Positions 1 through 6,653 of a DNA stretch of 6,653 bases are shown piece by piece; within the stretch, counting starts at the first letter, position 1, and each line of letters opens with the position of its first letter. The stretch is from Sphingomonadaceae bacterium (GTDB taxonomy: Bacteria; Pseudomonadota; Alphaproteobacteria; Sphingomonadales; Sphingomonadaceae), in assembly GCA_009923795.1 (NCBI GenBank), contig RFSU01000128.1, forward strand, positions 1-6,653, written 5' to 3'. The notes below the pieces were generated by a model. The model saw only the letters and a program-made list of their open reading frames with translations, did no database searches and had not been told where the DNA came from. Position numbers and translations under genes: made by a program.

Positions 1-1962
1 GCCGGGTCACGTGGATTGGGCGATGATGATGGCCACGGAACATCCGTAGCGGCTGTTATCCTTGCTGCACGCAATAATGCGGATATCCAAGGCGTTGCCT
101 TCGGGGCCAATTTGCTTGCGCTGCGCACGGACACTCCAGGCTCTTGCCAATCGACAGGGCTGTCTTCGGGATGCTCCTATGCGGATTCCAATATTGCGCG
201 CGCGATTGATGTGGCGATCGCTAATCGAACGCGCGTCATTAACCTTTCATTTGGCGGATCAACGGCCAATTCGACGCTGAGGGACGCAATTAGCCGCGCA
301 ACGGCGGCAGGGATCATCATTGTTGTTGCGGCTGGCAACAACGCAGGAGCCGATCCTAATGGGTTCGCATTGATCGCGAATGAGCCCCTGGCTCGGGGAC
401 TTGTTATTGTGGCAGGCGGCGTTGATGCAGCGGAGCAGATTGCGACATTTTCTAGCGGCGGAAGCAATCGCGCCGGTGCCACTGCTGCTCATTATGTTAC
501 TGCTCTTGCAACGGAAGTGCGCACCGTGAATGGAGACGGTGCGACCGTTTTGGGGTCTGGCACATCCTATTCAGCACCCGCCATCGCAGGGGCAGTTGCC
601 TTGCTCGCTCATGCCTTTCCAAACTTGACCAGTGCCCAGATTGTGAACCTGTTGCTGACCTCTGCACGCGATCTCGGGCCGGCCGGCATTGATGCAATCT
701 ATGGCAATGGCGTGGTTGATTTGTCGGCTGCCTTTGCCGCGCGCGGGGCGACATCCGTCGCGGGAACGACCGTGCCTGTGTCTTTGCTGACCAATGGGAC
801 ACTGTCTGTGGCCATGGGGGATGCCAGCCAAACGGGGCTGTCGACCGTTGTTTTAGACAGCCTCGGCCGCGCCTATCGCGCCGAACTTTCCAATAGTTTT
901 TCGCGGTCTTGGTCGGGTGGGCGTTTATCGGCGGCGCTTGGGGCGTCTGGTCAAACGGCGGCAGCCCCAATCGGCCAAGGCGGAACTGGATTGATGCTGA
1001 CCGTTTCTGGGGACCCACTCCATAGCGGCAATGCAGGAGGCGCTCTTCTGGCGCTGTCAGAGCGTGATCGCGTTCAAGCGCGTGCTCTGGCGGGGTGGGT
1101 TGTTACGCGCTTGTCGGATCATCTGCAGATCGCAGGGGGAGTCGCACGCAGTGGTGCTGCCCTTGTCAATCAGATCGACCAGCGGCGTGCCGCGCGCTTT
1201 TTAATGGCAGATGCGGGGGATGAAGGCCTCGGCTTTTCCTCTGCTCCCGGATTTGCGGGGGCAGCACGCTGGGCCTGGCGGGATTGGTCCGTGTCTCTTT
1301 CGGCGGATAAGGGGAATGTTCTGGTCTGGAACTCGGCCTATTTGCGGCGTTATGACCGGATGTCATATGGCGGCCTTGCCATCGGCTTGGCGCGGCAAGC
1401 TGGGCCTGTGCTGCTGGATCTTAATCTGCGTCGATTGGACGAGGCGGGGACGGTGCTCGGTGCTCGGTTTGGGCCGATGATGGGATCGACCGGATCAGTG
1501 ACACATTTTGCGGCTATGCGGGCGCTTTATACTGGCTCGTCTGGATTGCGATTGAGCGGTCGGTATCAGTGGGGGTGGACGCATGTTCCCGCGGGCGGTG
1601 TTCGGCCAGAGGCAGATCAGCTTGTATCGACCAGCTGGTCCGTGGATGCAATGCGCAGCCATGTTTGGCGCACGGGCGATGAACTCGCTCTGCGCGTGAG
1701 CCAGCCCTTACGGGTGGCAAGGGGGGGCTTTAACCTCAGCCTGCCAACAAGCTGGGATTATGGCCTTTCGCAAGCCAGCAATGCCCCGCGCTATTTCGGC
1801 CTCGCGCCAAAGGGGAGGGAGGTAGATGCCGAACTCCATTATTCGACACCCATTCCCTTTGGTGTGGCGTCCGCCAGCCTGTTCGTCCGAAAAGACCCTG
1901 GCCATTATGCGCAGGCACCCGATGATGTTGGTTTTGCCCTTCATTTGGGGGCAGCTTTCTAG
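1..1962 (+). CDS. S8 subtilisin-like serine protease with C-terminal autotransporter-type beta-barrel (5' partial)
   Basis: The frame is open from base 1, so the gene starts outside the window; the TTG at 16 is internal to the protease domain and is not the true start. The catalytic His lies in GDDDGHGTS (His codon 34-36), the oxyanion-hole Asn in AAGN (337-339) and the nucleophile Ser in GSGTSYSAP (565-567). The catalytic Asp and the signal peptide must lie upstream of the window. The peptidase fold ends near nt 740. The remaining 400 or so residues are rich in Gly, Ser and alternating hydrophobic residues, and end in an aromatic-terminated strand (ALHLGAAF), as outer-membrane barrels do. 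The family picture is an exported protease whose barrel anchors or translocates it at the outer membrane; substrate unknown. The only two cysteines (codons 145-147 and 172-174) are 8 residues apart and could form a disulfide. A run of seven G lies at 1721-1727. The protease call is firm; the barrel call rests on composition and the C-terminus. Confidence 0.9.
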   Translation, partial: AGSRGLGDDDGHGTSVAAVILAARNNADIQGVAFGANLLALRTDTPGSCQSTGLSSGCSYADSNIARAIDVAIANRTRVINLSFGGSTANSTLRDAISRATAAGIIIVVAAGNNAGADPNGFALIANEPLARGLVIVAGGVDAAEQIATFSSGGSNRAGATAAHYVTALATEVRTVNGDGATVLGSGTSYSAPAIAGAVALLAHAFPNLTSAQIVNLLLTSARDLGPAGIDAIYGNGVVDLSAAFAARGATSVAGTTVPVSLLTNGTLSVAMGDASQTGLSTVVLDSLGRAYRAELSNSFSRSWSGGRLSAALGASGQTAAAPIGQGGTGLMLTVSGDPLHSGNAGGALLALSERDRVQARALAGWVVTRLSDHLQIAGGVARSGAALVNQIDQRRAARFLMADAGDEGLGFSSAPGFAGAARWAWRDWSVSLSADKGNVLVWNSAYLRRYDRMSYGGLAIGLARQAGPVLLDLNLRRLDEAGTVLGARFGPMMGSTGSVTHFAAMRALYTGSSGLRLSGRYQWGWTHVPAGGVRPEADQLVSTSWSVDAMRSHVWRTGDELALRVSQPLRVARGGFNLSLPTSWDYGLSQASNAPRYFGLAPKGREVDAELHYSTPIPFGVASASLFVRKDPGHYAQAPDDVGFALHLGAAF

Positions 1963-2008
1963 CCATCCTAGATCAGCTCATTTTCGACGCTTTTGGCACA
2001 GCGCAGAT

Positions 2009-2037
2009 TTGACAGAAGTGGCCTGAAACCCTAAAGA
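2009..2037 (+). promoter_or_regulatory. Candidate housekeeping-sigma promoter for rpoBC
   Basis: A perfect -35 hexamer TTGACA (2009-2014) is followed after 17 nt by TAAAGA (2032-2037). That -10 matches TATAAT at only three positions, the first, second and fourth. It lies 47 nt after the protease stop codon and would start a transcript near 2043-2046, giving rpoB a leader of about 165 nt. No convincing terminator separates the protease from this site, so read-through from upstream is also possible. The -35 is the strong part of the call; the -10 is weak, though -10 elements are often loose in alphaproteobacteria. Confidence 0.5.
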
Positions 2038-2157
2038 CTGTTCATTCACCGCACCCGTCGGGAAAAGATGTGCCGTCGCGCAGCGCATCAAATGAATAGA
2101 CGGAATGAGGTTCCAAGACGCTGAAAGCTGCAGTTTTCCGAATGGAAGACTTGCGGC

Positions 2158-2194
2158 TTTTGTCGTTTGTTTGCGCCCCGAATCTGAGACAAAA
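2158..2194 (+). promoter_or_regulatory. Stem-loop just upstream of the rpoB ribosome binding site
   Basis: TTTTGTC (2158-2164) is exactly complementary to GACAAAA (2188-2194), giving a 7-bp stem with a 23-nt loop. The 3' arm ends where the weak Shine-Dalgarno stretch AAGGCGAG begins, so folding could influence access to it. The stem is A/T-rich and the loop is large, so stability is probably modest. Confidence 0.3.
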
Positions 2195-2201
2195 AGGCGA
2201 G
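2194..2201 (+). promoter_or_regulatory. Weak ribosome binding site of rpoB
   Basis: AAGGCGAG lies 8 nt before the ATG at 2210. It is an imperfect match to AAGGAGG: AAGG is 12 nt from the start and GAG is 8 nt away. No better Shine-Dalgarno sequence is present nearby. The start itself is supported by the N-terminal protein sequence, which runs quickly into the conserved KRIRKVFG segment of sphingomonad beta subunits. Confidence 0.5.
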
Positions 2202-2209
2202 AAATCTAA

Positions 2210-5200
2210 ATGGCGAAGCAAGCAGCGAACGCAACAGTCGCGGTTGCCAAGAAGCGCATCCGCAAGGTGTTCGGCAATATTCACGAAGTGGCAGAAATGC
2301 CGGATCTGATCCAGGTTCAGCGCGAATCCTATGAACAGTTCCTGCGGTCTGACCCGTCGATCGGTTATGTGTCTGGCTTGGAAAAGACGCTGCGCAGCGT
2401 TTTCCCGATCCGTGACTTTGCCGGGACGGCTGAGCTCGACTTCGTCAATTATGAACTGGAAGACCCCAAGTTCGACGTGGAAGAATGCCGCCAGCGTGGC
2501 ATCACCTATGCCGCGCCGATGAAGGTCACGCTGCGCCTGATCGTCTTTGAAGTCGATACAGAGACGGAAACCCGCTCTGTCCTCGATATTAAGGAGCAGG
2601 ACGTTTACATGGGCGATATGCCGCTCATGACGGAAAACGGTACCTTCTTCGTCAATGGCACAGAACGCGTTATTGTCTCGCAGATGCACCGCTCGCCTGG
2701 TGTGCTGTTTGACCATGACCGGGGCAAGACCCATATGTCGGGCAAATATCTCTTCGCCGCGCGCGTCATTCCATATCGCGGATCTTGGCTCGATTTTGAA
2801 TTTGATGCCAAGGACATTGTCAACGTCCGGATCGACCGTAAGCGCAAGCTGCCGGTGACGGCATTGCTGCTGGCCCTCGGCATGACGCCAGAAGGCATCC
2901 TCAACCATTTCTACAACACGGTGACGTTCGGCCGCTCTGCTGCTGGCTGGGAAGTGCCCTATGTTGCTGAGAATTGGCGGGGTCAAAAGCCGCTTTATGA
3001 CGTGGTTGACGCCAAGACGGGTGAAGTCGTGTTTGCGGCCGGCCAGAAGGTCAGTCCGCGTGCGGCCAACAAGGCAGAAAAAGATGGCCTTGTCGCGCTC
3101 CTGATCCCAACCGAAGAAATCTTCGGCCGCTATTCAGCTCTTGATCTGATCAATGAGCAGACCGGTGAGATTTACATTGAAGCGGGTGAAGAAGTTTCGG
3201 CGGAAAACCTCGAAAAGCTCGATAAGGCAGGCGTTGATCGCCTTGAATTGCTCGACATTGACCATGTGAATACGGGCCCGTGGATGCGCAACACGCTGAA
3301 GGTCGACAAGTCGGAAGACCGCGACATGGCCCTTGATGCCATTTATCGCGTCATGCGCCCTGGCGAACCGCCGACGCGCGAAACGGCCGAAGCGCTGTTC
3401 GCTGGCCTGTTCTTCGATTCCGAACGCTATGATCTCTCGGCCGTTGGTCGTGTGAAGCTCAACATGCGTCTTGGCATGGATGCGCCGGATGATCTGACCA
3501 CGCTGCGCAATGAAGATATTCTGGCGGTCGTGAAGACGCTGGTCGATCTCAAGGACGGCAAGGGCGAAATCGACGATATCGACAATCTCGGCAATCGTCG
3601 CGTCCGTTCGGTCGGGGAACTTCTGGAAAACCAGTACCGCATCGGTCTGCTCCGTATGGAGCGCGCCGTGAAGGAGCGTATGTCTTCCGTTGATGTCTCG
3701 ACAGTGATGCCGAACGACATGATCAACGCAAAGCCGGCTGTTGCTGCTGTGCGTGAATTCTTCGGCTCGTCGCAGCTGTCGCAATTTATGGATCAGACCA
3801 ATCCGCTGTCAGAAGTCACGCACAAGCGCCGCGTGTCGGCACTTGGACCGGGCGGTTTGACGCGCGAGCGTGCTGGCTTTGAAGTCCGCGACGTTCACCC
3901 AACCCATTATGGCCGTATCTGCCCAATTGAAACGCCGGAAGGCCCGAATATTGGTCTGATCAACTCGCTGGCATCGTTCAGCCGCGTGAACAAATATGGC
4001 TTTATCGAAACGCCTTATCGTCGGATCGTCGATGGCAAGGTGACCAGCGACGTTGTCTATTTGTCGGCTATGGAAGAAGCCAAGCACACCATCGCTCAGG
4101 CCAATGCTGAGCTGACAGGCGATGGCAGCTTTGTTGATGAGACGATCTCATCGCGTCAGGCTGGCGAATTTCTGATCGCACCGCGCGAACAAATCACCCT
4201 GATGGACGTGTCGCCCAAGCAGCTTGTGTCGGTTGCCGCTTCGCTCATTCCGTTCCTGGAAAATGATGACGCCAACCGCGCCCTCATGGGATCGAACATG
4301 CAACGTCAGGCCGTGCCGCTTGTTCGTGCTGAAGCGCCGTTCGTCGGCACAGGCATGGAAGAAACGGTTGCCCGTGACTCAGGCGCTGCGATTGGCGCCC
4401 GCCGTGCGGGCATTGTCGATCAGGTGGATGCAACGCGTATCGTTGTGCGCGCATCGGGGGATGTCGATGCCGATCAATCGGGCGTTGATATTTATCGTCT
4501 GCAAAAATTCCAGCGGTCAAACCAGAACACCTGCATCAACCAGCGTCCGCTGGTGAAGGTGGGTGACGTTGTGTCGACAGGCGATATCATCGCCGACGGC
4601 CCATCGACCGAACTGGGTGAATTGGCACTCGGCCGGAACTCGCTCGTCGCGTTCATGCCGTGGAATGGCTATAATTATGAAGATTCCATCCTGATCAGCG
4701 AACGCATCGTGAAGGATGACGTCTTCACCTCAATCCATATTGAGGAATTTGAAGTCATGGCCCGCGATACCAAGCTTGGGCCGGAAGACATCACGCGCGA
4801 CATCCCGAATGTCGGCGAGGAAGCCCTTCGCAGCCTCGACGAAGCCGGGATTGTTTATATCGGTGCTGAAGTGGAGCCGGGCGATATTCTGGTTGGTAAG
4901 ATCACGCCCAAGGGTGAATCGCCAATGACGCCGGAAGAAAAGCTGCTGCGCGCCATCTTTGGTGAAAAGGCATCGGACGTGCGCGATACCTCGCTGCGTC
5001 TGCCCCCGGGCGTTGCAGGCACGGTCGTTGAAGTCCGTGTGTTCAACCGTCATGGCATCGACATTGATGACCGTACGCGGGCCATTCAGACCGAAGAAAA
5101 GGAGCGTCTGGCCAAGGATCGTGATGATGAACGCACGATTTTGAACCGCGCCACTTATTCGCGCCTGAAGGAAATGCTGATTGGTCAGGTTGCCACAGCC

Positions 5201-6367
5201 GCACCAAAGGGCCTGAAGAAGGGTGCTGAGATTGACGAGGCAAGCCTTGCCGAAGTCGAAACGCATGAATGGTGGAAAATCGCTGTTCAGGATGATCGCC
5301 TTCAGGCTGATCTTGAAGCTGTGAAGATCCAGTATGATGACGCCGTAAAGCGCATCAACGCCAAGTTTGAAGACCGCGTTGAAAAGGTCGAGCGTGGCGA
5401 CGATCTGGCACCTGGCGTGCTCAAGATGGTCAAGGTCTTTGTCGCCGTGAAGCGTAAGCTTCAATCGGGCGACAAAATGGCTGGCCGTCACGGCAATAAG
5501 GGCGTCATCAGCCGCATCGTGCCGGCTGAAGACATGCCCTTCCTCGAAGACGGAACGCCTGTTGATATCGTTCTGAACCCGCTGGGCGTGCCATCGCGCA
5601 TGAACGTCGGTCAGATTTTCGAAACCCATCTGGGCTGGGCCGCACGCGGCCTTGGCAAGCAAATCCAGGCGGCGCTTGAAGAGTGGCGGGCAACCGGCGG
5701 CACGGCGGCAGGGTCTGCCCCTGTTGCGGTTCGCGAGCGTTTGAAAACAATCTATGGTGAGAATTACCACGCCGAGATTGATCAGCGCAGCGATACGGAC
5801 ATTGTCGAAATGGCCGAACTGCTCCGCAACGGTGTGCCAATGGCGACTCCGGTGTTCGACGGTGCGCGTGAGGCCGATGTGACACGCATGCTGGAACTCG
5901 CGGGTCTCGACGGGTCGGGTCAGGTGACTGTCTATGACGGTCGAACCGGGGAAGCCTTCGATCGCAAGGTGACCGTGGGTTACATCTATATGCTGAAGCT
6001 GCACCACTTGGTGGACGATAAGATCCACGCCCGTTCGATCGGGCCGTACAGCCTTGTGACCCAGCAGCCGCTGGGCGGTAAGGCCCAGTTCGGTGGTCAG
6101 CGCTTTGGGGAAATGGAAGTCTGGGCGCTGCAAGCCTATGGCGCTGCCTATACCTTGCAGGAAATGCTCACGGTGAAGTCTGACGATGTTGTCGGCCGCA
6201 CCAAGGTCTATGAGGCGATCGTCAAGGGTGACGATACCTTTGAGGCGGGCATCCCCGAAAGCTTCAACGTCCTTGTTAAGGAAATGCGCTCACTCGGCTT
6301 GAATGTCGAACTGACCAGCCTTGGCGATGAGGATGATAGCGACGGGCTTGCTATCGCAGCCGAATAA
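2210..6367 (+). CDS. rpoB: DNA-directed RNA polymerase subunit beta
   Basis: This is the complete beta subunit of RNA polymerase, 1385 residues against 1342 in E. coli. With beta' it forms the catalytic cleft for transcription in the cytoplasm. Order along the protein: protrusion and lobe (about residues 25-520), including MRPGEPPTRE; the rifampicin/fork region with FFGSSQLSQFMDQTNPLSE and ETPEGPNIGLI (574-584); LMGSNMQRQAVPL (692-704); NYEDS near the active site (Glu824, Asp825); the catalytic-centre motif GDKMAGRHGNKG with Lys1089 and Lys1097 (E. coli Lys1065 and Lys1073); and the clamp-side GGQRFGEMEVWAL (1295-1307). A charged, partly helical stretch before GDKMAGRHGNKG matches the proteobacterial lineage insertion. 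The residues equivalent to E. coli Gln513, Asp516, His526 and Ser531 (here 525, 528, 538, 543) are all the sensitive type. The last 15 or so residues form an acidic tail ending in AIAAE. rpoC follows after 116 nt. Confidence 0.99.
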   Translation: MAKQAANATVAVAKKRIRKVFGNIHEVAEMPDLIQVQRESYEQFLRSDPSIGYVSGLEKTLRSVFPIRDFAGTAELDFVNYELEDPKFDVEECRQRGITYAAPMKVTLRLIVFEVDTETETRSVLDIKEQDVYMGDMPLMTENGTFFVNGTERVIVSQMHRSPGVLFDHDRGKTHMSGKYLFAARVIPYRGSWLDFEFDAKDIVNVRIDRKRKLPVTALLLALGMTPEGILNHFYNTVTFGRSAAGWEVPYVAENWRGQKPLYDVVDAKTGEVVFAAGQKVSPRAANKAEKDGLVALLIPTEEIFGRYSALDLINEQTGEIYIEAGEEVSAENLEKLDKAGVDRLELLDIDHVNTGPWMRNTLKVDKSEDRDMALDAIYRVMRPGEPPTRETAEALFAGLFFDSERYDLSAVGRVKLNMRLGMDAPDDLTTLRNEDILAVVKTLVDLKDGKGEIDDIDNLGNRRVRSVGELLENQYRIGLLRMERAVKERMSSVDVSTVMPNDMINAKPAVAAVREFFGSSQLSQFMDQTNPLSEVTHKRRVSALGPGGLTRERAGFEVRDVHPTHYGRICPIETPEGPNIGLINSLASFSRVNKYGFIETPYRRIVDGKVTSDVVYLSAMEEAKHTIAQANAELTGDGSFVDETISSRQAGEFLIAPREQITLMDVSPKQLVSVAASLIPFLENDDANRALMGSNMQRQAVPLVRAEAPFVGTGMEETVARDSGAAIGARRAGIVDQVDATRIVVRASGDVDADQSGVDIYRLQKFQRSNQNTCINQRPLVKVGDVVSTGDIIADGPSTELGELALGRNSLVAFMPWNGYNYEDSILISERIVKDDVFTSIHIEEFEVMARDTKLGPEDITRDIPNVGEEALRSLDEAGIVYIGAEVEPGDILVGKITPKGESPMTPEEKLLRAIFGEKASDVRDTSLRLPPGVAGTVVEVRVFNRHGIDIDDRTRAIQTEEKERLAKDRDDERTILNRATYSRLKEMLIGQVATAAPKGLKKGAEIDEASLAEVETHEWWKIAVQDDRLQADLEAVKIQYDDAVKRINAKFEDRVEKVERGDDLAPGVLKMVKVFVAVKRKLQSGDKMAGRHGNKGVISRIVPAEDMPFLEDGTPVDIVLNPLGVPSRMNVGQIFETHLGWAARGLGKQIQAALEEWRATGGTAAGSAPVAVRERLKTIYGENYHAEIDQRSDTDIVEMAELLRNGVPMATPVFDGAREADVTRMLELAGLDGSGQVTVYDGRTGEAFDRKVTVGYIYMLKLHHLVDDKIHARSIGPYSLVTQQPLGGKAQFGGQRFGEMEVWALQAYGAAYTLQEMLTVKSDDVVGRTKVYEAIVKGDDTFEAGIPESFNVLVKEMRSLGLNVELTSLGDEDDSDGLAIAAE

Positions 6368-6374
6368 CCGATCA

Positions 6375-6398
6375 GCCCCTCCCTCAGCGGGGAGGGGC
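6375..6398 (+). repeat. G/C-rich hairpin after rpoB
   Basis: GCCCCTCCC (6375-6383) and GGGAGGGGC (6390-6398) form a perfect 9-bp stem with a 6-nt loop, starting 8 nt after the rpoB stop codon. No T-run follows, so it does not look like an intrinsic terminator. It resembles the CCCCTCCC/GGGAGGGG palindromes often scattered between genes in sphingomonads. It could protect or process the mRNA between rpoB and rpoC, or cause pausing. Whether it is a dispersed genomic repeat cannot be told from one copy. Confidence 0.6.
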
Positions 6399-6403
6399 CG
6401 GTG

Positions 6404-6419
6404 ACGGGCCGGATCCCGT
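6404..6419 (+). other. Small hairpin in the rpoB-rpoC spacer
   Basis: ACGGG (6404-6408) pairs with CCCGT (6415-6419) around a 6-nt loop. Five base pairs in GC-rich DNA is close to what chance gives; it is listed because it lies between two stronger hairpins. Confidence 0.25.
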
Positions 6420-6446
6420 TGCGAGATTGACCTAATTCTATCTCTC

Positions 6447-6469
6447 CTCTTCCCCAAAAAGGGGAAGGG
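6447..6469 (+). repeat. Hairpin with A5 loop just before the rpoC ribosome binding site
   Basis: CTTCCCC (6449-6455), a loop of five A (6456-6460) and GGGGAAG (6461-6467) make a 7-bp stem. It extends to 9 bp through T6448-G6468 (wobble) and C6447-G6469. The stem ends 4 nt before the rpoC Shine-Dalgarno sequence. No T-run follows, and the downstream gene is rpoC, so termination is unlikely to be its main role. It may be an intergenic palindromic repeat or affect the RNA near the translation start. Confidence 0.55.
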
Positions 6470-6473
6470 AAAT

Positions 6474-6477
6474 GGAG
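6474..6477 (+). promoter_or_regulatory. Ribosome binding site of rpoC
   Basis: GGAG lies 6 nt before the ATG at 6484, in a purine-rich stretch. Spacing and match are good and support this start. Confidence 0.75.
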
Positions 6478-6483
6478 CGAAAA

Positions 6484-6653
6484 ATGAACGACTTGATGGC
6501 CTTTGCCAACCCGATGACCAAGCCTGATACTTTTGACCAGATCCAGATTGGGATCGCGTCGCCTGAGCGTATCCGCTCTTGGTCTTTCGGCGAAATTAAG
6601 AAGCCGGAAACGATCAACTACCGCACGTTTAAGCCAGAGCGTGACGGCCTGTT
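6484..6653 (+). CDS. rpoC: DNA-directed RNA polymerase subunit beta' (3' partial)
   Basis: The reading frame from ATG 6484 gives 56 full codons before the window ends. It begins [11 protein letters not shown] and contains [26 protein letters not shown] and [13 protein letters not shown]. These match the N-terminus of beta' (E. coli has [20 protein letters not shown] at the same place), the segment just before the zinc-binding part of the clamp, whose cysteines lie beyond the window. Beta' carries the catalytic NADFDGD loop and pairs with beta in core RNA polymerase. It lies 116 nt after rpoB on the same strand with its own good ribosome binding site, so co-transcription with rpoB is expected. 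Identity is firm despite the short length. Confidence 0.98.
   Translation, partial: [56 protein letters not shown]

Larger units (their letters stand above)
2041..2209 (+). other. Structured 5' leader of rpoB (candidate)
   Basis: This non-coding stretch before rpoB holds several possible stems. TTCATT (2041-2046) is complementary to AATGAA (2091-2096). Inside it, GATGTGC (2067-2073) pairs with GCGCATC (2083-2089) with one G-U, and CCC/GGG (2054-2056/2060-2062) makes a small hairpin, so a three-way junction can be drawn. CCGTC (2073-2077) can instead pair with GACGG (2099-2103). Further on, TTCC/GGAA (2136-2139/2144-2147) forms a small stem. If transcription starts near 2044, the 5' arm of the outer stem would be only partly transcribed. 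I recognise no known riboswitch or ribosomal-protein binding motif. The pairings are visible in the sequence; a regulatory role is inference. Confidence 0.3.

Noticed and set aside
1958..1972. TCTAG/CTAGA inverted repeat at the protease stop codon as a terminator
   Set aside because: The stem is only 5 bp and AT-rich, and the following T stretches are broken up, so it does not meet the pattern of an intrinsic terminator.
1994..2010. TGGCAC resembling the -24 element of a sigma-54 promoter
   Set aside because: There is no GC at the required -12 distance; only half of the motif is present.
1826..2026. 66-codon + strand frame overlapping the protease 3' end and running into the gap
   Set aside because: Most of it overlaps the protease in another frame, with no recognisable protein features; the part beyond the protease also covers the candidate -35.
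2042..2986. 314-codon open frame on the - strand across the leader and 5' end of rpoB
   Set aside because: Most of it is the antisense shadow of rpoB. Its translation shows no family resemblance, and it would run through the rpoB promoter region.
4730..6133. 467-codon open frame on the - strand inside rpoB
   Set aside because: It lies entirely opposite a highly conserved rpoB and its protein has no recognisable domain. Long antisense frames are expected from the codon bias of GC-rich genes.
6427..6455. TTGACC in the rpoB-rpoC spacer as a -35 for a separate rpoC promoter
   Set aside because: The sequence 16-18 nt downstream is C-rich (TTCCCC) with no -10 resemblance.

Overview
The window looks like chromosomal DNA from an alphaproteobacterium, most likely a sphingomonad (order Sphingomonadales). 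The basis is the wording of the RNA polymerase beta subunit, the sphingomonad-type S8 protease/autotransporter next to it, and moderately GC-rich DNA with alphaproteobacterial codon preferences. This comes from recognising protein families by eye; no search was run, and I do not name a genus.

Layout, all on the + strand: (1) bases 1-1962 are the 3' part of a subtilisin-like (S8) serine protease with a C-terminal beta-barrel, cut by the left edge before its catalytic Asp. (2) Bases 1963-2209 are a 247-nt gap. It holds a good candidate promoter (TTGACA at 2009-2014), a leader of about 165 nt with potential secondary structure, and a weak ribosome binding site. (3) Bases 2210-6367 are a complete rpoB of 1385 codons with intact rifampicin-binding and active-site motifs. 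(4) Bases 6368-6483 are a 116-nt gap with two strong G/C-tract hairpins and a clear ribosome binding site. (5) Bases 6484-6653 are the first 56 codons of rpoC, cut by the right edge.

rpoB and rpoC encode the two large catalytic subunits of RNA polymerase and are very probably co-transcribed. The protease is a surface or secreted protein with no obvious functional tie to transcription. Its position directly upstream of rpoB, where many bacteria have rplJ-rplL, together with the promoter-like sequence after it, suggests that rpoBC has its own promoter here.

I do not see a convincing undescribed system. The most interesting non-coding signals are the structured rpoB leader, which includes a possible 18-codon arginine-rich upstream ORF, and the rpoB-rpoC spacer, where two hairpins can be drawn in mutually exclusive pairings. 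Both are hypotheses from reading the sequence.
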